Origin: Alteribacter natronophilus
Lineage (GTDB): Bacteria; Bacillota; Bacilli; Bacillales; Salisediminibacteriaceae
Direction of reading: 5' to 3'
Length of the DNA: 64,000 nucleotides
Assembly (NCBI RefSeq): GCF_006007885.1
Contig: NZ_VCRO01000001.1
Span: 682,001 to 746,000 of the forward strand
Below are positions 63,003 to 64,000 of the stretch, one piece after another (the stretch's first letter is position 1; each line of letters starts with the position of its first letter). A program made the position numbers and the translations under genes. Under the pieces are notes generated by a model, which searched no databases, was not told where the DNA came from, and worked only from the letters and a program-made list of their open reading frames with translations.

Positions 63003-63112
63003 TCCGCTTCACTCCGTCTGTTAGCTTTCCGCGGCAGTGCGGTGAGCCTCACTGGGCTGGCGCTCTGCGGGGCTCACCCTGGCCCCTTCTGCCGCAGGAG
63101 TCTCATTGCCGG
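63003..63112 (-). repeat. Divergent member of the structured repeat family, copy E
   Basis: Read on the minus strand it has the same order of blocks as copies C and D: GACTCCTGCGGCAGAAG, GAGCCCCGCAGAGCGCC, GAGGCTCACCGCACTGCC and GCGGAAAGCT. The sequence between is different, and I could not find the AGATTGTTG ends or a target duplication. It may be an independent subfamily. Confidence 0.5.
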
Positions 63113-63145
63113 CATTAAGCTCCGTACGTACCACAGAACTGTTTT

Positions 63146-63868
63146 TTATAGTATGAGGATTGTATGAAAGGAATGTGCTGTGCCGGAGATTATGGTGGAA
63201 ATCAATCCGGCAGGATCATCGGAAAACCAGATGATCATCCCTGCAGCGAAACAGACAAGAGCCTGACCTGCAAAAACGATGCCCCATAATGGGGCGGGAA
63301 TTTTTGTTTCCGCAGCAAGAAAGTCCGCATCCCCTGCATGATGGGACCGGGAGAAACTTAAAATACAGACCGTCAGAGCACTTGCAGGTGCCTGAATGAG
63401 GAGCATCATTCCAATGATGATTACGACAGAAGTTAGATAATCAGTACCAGTATAATAAAATAGAGCACCGGAGAACCCAAGCACGGACATTACCCAGAGC
63501 ATACCGATCAGGTTCCGTATATAAAAAAGCGCACTGATCAATAAAAAAACGGCCACTGCAGCCGCCAGTTCCATTACAAAACCGCTTTTAAGAAAGTAAA
63601 TATAAAGTACACTTATTAATGAGGCTGCAGGATAACCTGCAAGAATAGTGAGGATCCTGCCTGCTTTATGGTGATGAAAGCGGGCCAGCCCACCTGTATC
63701 ATGAAACAGGTGGACCGATTCTACCCGTCCTCCTGTGAGGCGGGCGGTAAACGCGTGGCCGATTACTTCGTGTACGAGTGTATTGAACAGTTTGAAATAC
63801 GGACCGATGACCGGAATAAAAGACAGGACGAGGACCAGTGTAAACACAATGGCGTATTCATTAAACAC
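63146..63868 (-). CDS. M50-like membrane metallopeptidase
   Basis: A 240-residue membrane protein with about six hydrophobic segments. The zinc motif HExxH is seen as LFNTLVHEVIGHAFTARLTGG in the first third, followed by a conserved-looking LAGYPAASLISVLYIY; a second metal ligand could lie in VHLFHDTGG or the HHHKAG segment. This fits the M50B-like group of uncharacterised bacterial site-2-protease relatives. GTG 63868 is chosen because GGGAGGG is 6 bases upstream. Substrate unknown. Confidence 0.8.
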   Translation of the reverse strand: MFNEYAIVFTLVLVLSFIPVIGPYFKLFNTLVHEVIGHAFTARLTGGRVESVHLFHDTGGLARFHHHKAGRILTILAGYPAASLISVLYIYFLKSGFVMELAAAVAVFLLISALFYIRNLIGMLWVMSVLGFSGALFYYTGTDYLTSVVIIIGMMLLIQAPASALTVCILSFSRSHHAGDADFLAAETKIPAPLWGIVFAGQALVCFAAGMIIWFSDDPAGLISTIISGTAHSFHTILIL

Positions 63869-63886
63869 TGCAGACCCTCCCACTGA

Positions 63887-64000
63887 CTATTCGTCACCAC
63901 TTTCCGTCACAGCAATCGTTCTGCCGGCTTCCTGTCTGATTTTTCCTTCCTTCATCAGTCTGCCGAGCGCCCGTTTAAAAGAAGCTTTGCTTATCCCGAA
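63887..64000 (-). CDS. CvfB/YitL-like protein, C-terminal end only
   Basis: The last 37 codons of a gene that continues beyond the window. FGISKASFKRALGRLMKEGK followed by IRQEAG matches the C-terminal winged helix of CvfB/YitL proteins (S1-domain RNA-binding regulators), whose tail usually reads like SKKAFKRALGxLxKEGxI. The N-terminal S1 domains are outside, so the call rests on this short segment. It lies 18 bases upstream of the M50-like start, probably the same operon. Confidence 0.65.
   Translation of the reverse strand, partial: FGISKASFKRALGRLMKEGKIRQEAGRTIAVTESGDE

Noticed and set aside
1-64000. tRNA genes, CRISPR arrays, prophage or complete insertion sequences
   Set aside because: I saw no cloverleaf-type genes, no regularly spaced direct repeats, and no transposase, integrase or phage structural genes. 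The only mobile signals are the foldback elements and the broken endonuclease.

Overview
The window reads as chromosome of a spore-forming, probably halophilic or alkaliphilic member of the Bacillaceae. The evidence is the Bacillus-type gene order ypsA-gpsB-rnpB-ypsC(rlmL) and yneR-yneT-parE-parC, a Bacillus-type RNase P RNA, consistent AGGAGG-type ribosome binding sites, and sporulation-linked genes (tgl, kapB, a YfhD-like protein). A candidate ectoine hydrolase fits a saline habitat. The genus is inference. No phage, plasmid, tRNA, rRNA or CRISPR array was seen.

Layout. 1-3.2 kb: end of ypsA, gpsB, an RNase HI-like gene, rnpB, rlmL. 3.5-8.1 kb: small genes, yneR-like (reverse strand), an M32 carboxypeptidase, a degenerate CapA-like protein, yneT. 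8.4-12.9 kb: topoisomerase IV parE-parC behind a LexA-type box. 13-15 kb: an ABC exporter pair with a strong promoter and a palindrome at +1. 15.3-21 kb: GNAT, a broken LAGLIDADG endonuclease gene, FAH, SDR, EamA, a Cof-type phosphatase, tgl. 21.3-27 kb: small genes including an HPr-like protein without its phospho-histidine, kapB, a 3D-domain wall protein, a luciferase-like oxidoreductase, an amidase. 27-32 kb: yhaO-yhaN. 32-46.7 kb: trhO, an ectoine-hydrolase-like/PLP-enzyme pair, rlmN, BrkB, a serine protease, rnz, a phosphodiesterase-methyltransferase pair, an NSS transporter, an E. coli-type speD, a histidine kinase. 46.8-64 kb: a trypsin-like protease, rhodanese, UPF0173, lipase, hydratase, DUF2187, CAP-domain lipoprotein, LVIVD propeller protein, a DUF3900-like protein, a large Rieske fusion, an M20 peptidase, AbrB and YitT membrane proteins, an M50-like peptidase and the end of a CvfB-like gene.

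The most interesting structure is a family of short non-coding elements, four clear copies plus one divergent one. They have roughly 22-bp terminal inverted repeats. Three copies have recognisable 9-bp target duplications. One copy sits in the rlmL terminator T-tract, one abuts the Shine-Dalgarno of the Rieske gene, and one splits a free-standing LAGLIDADG endonuclease gene. Removing that element and one duplication restores the endonuclease reading frame exactly. The endonuclease gene has a LexA-type box inside a near-consensus promoter and a 12-bp inverted repeat that covers its own Shine-Dalgarno, which suggests damage-induced and translationally restrained expression before the element arrived.
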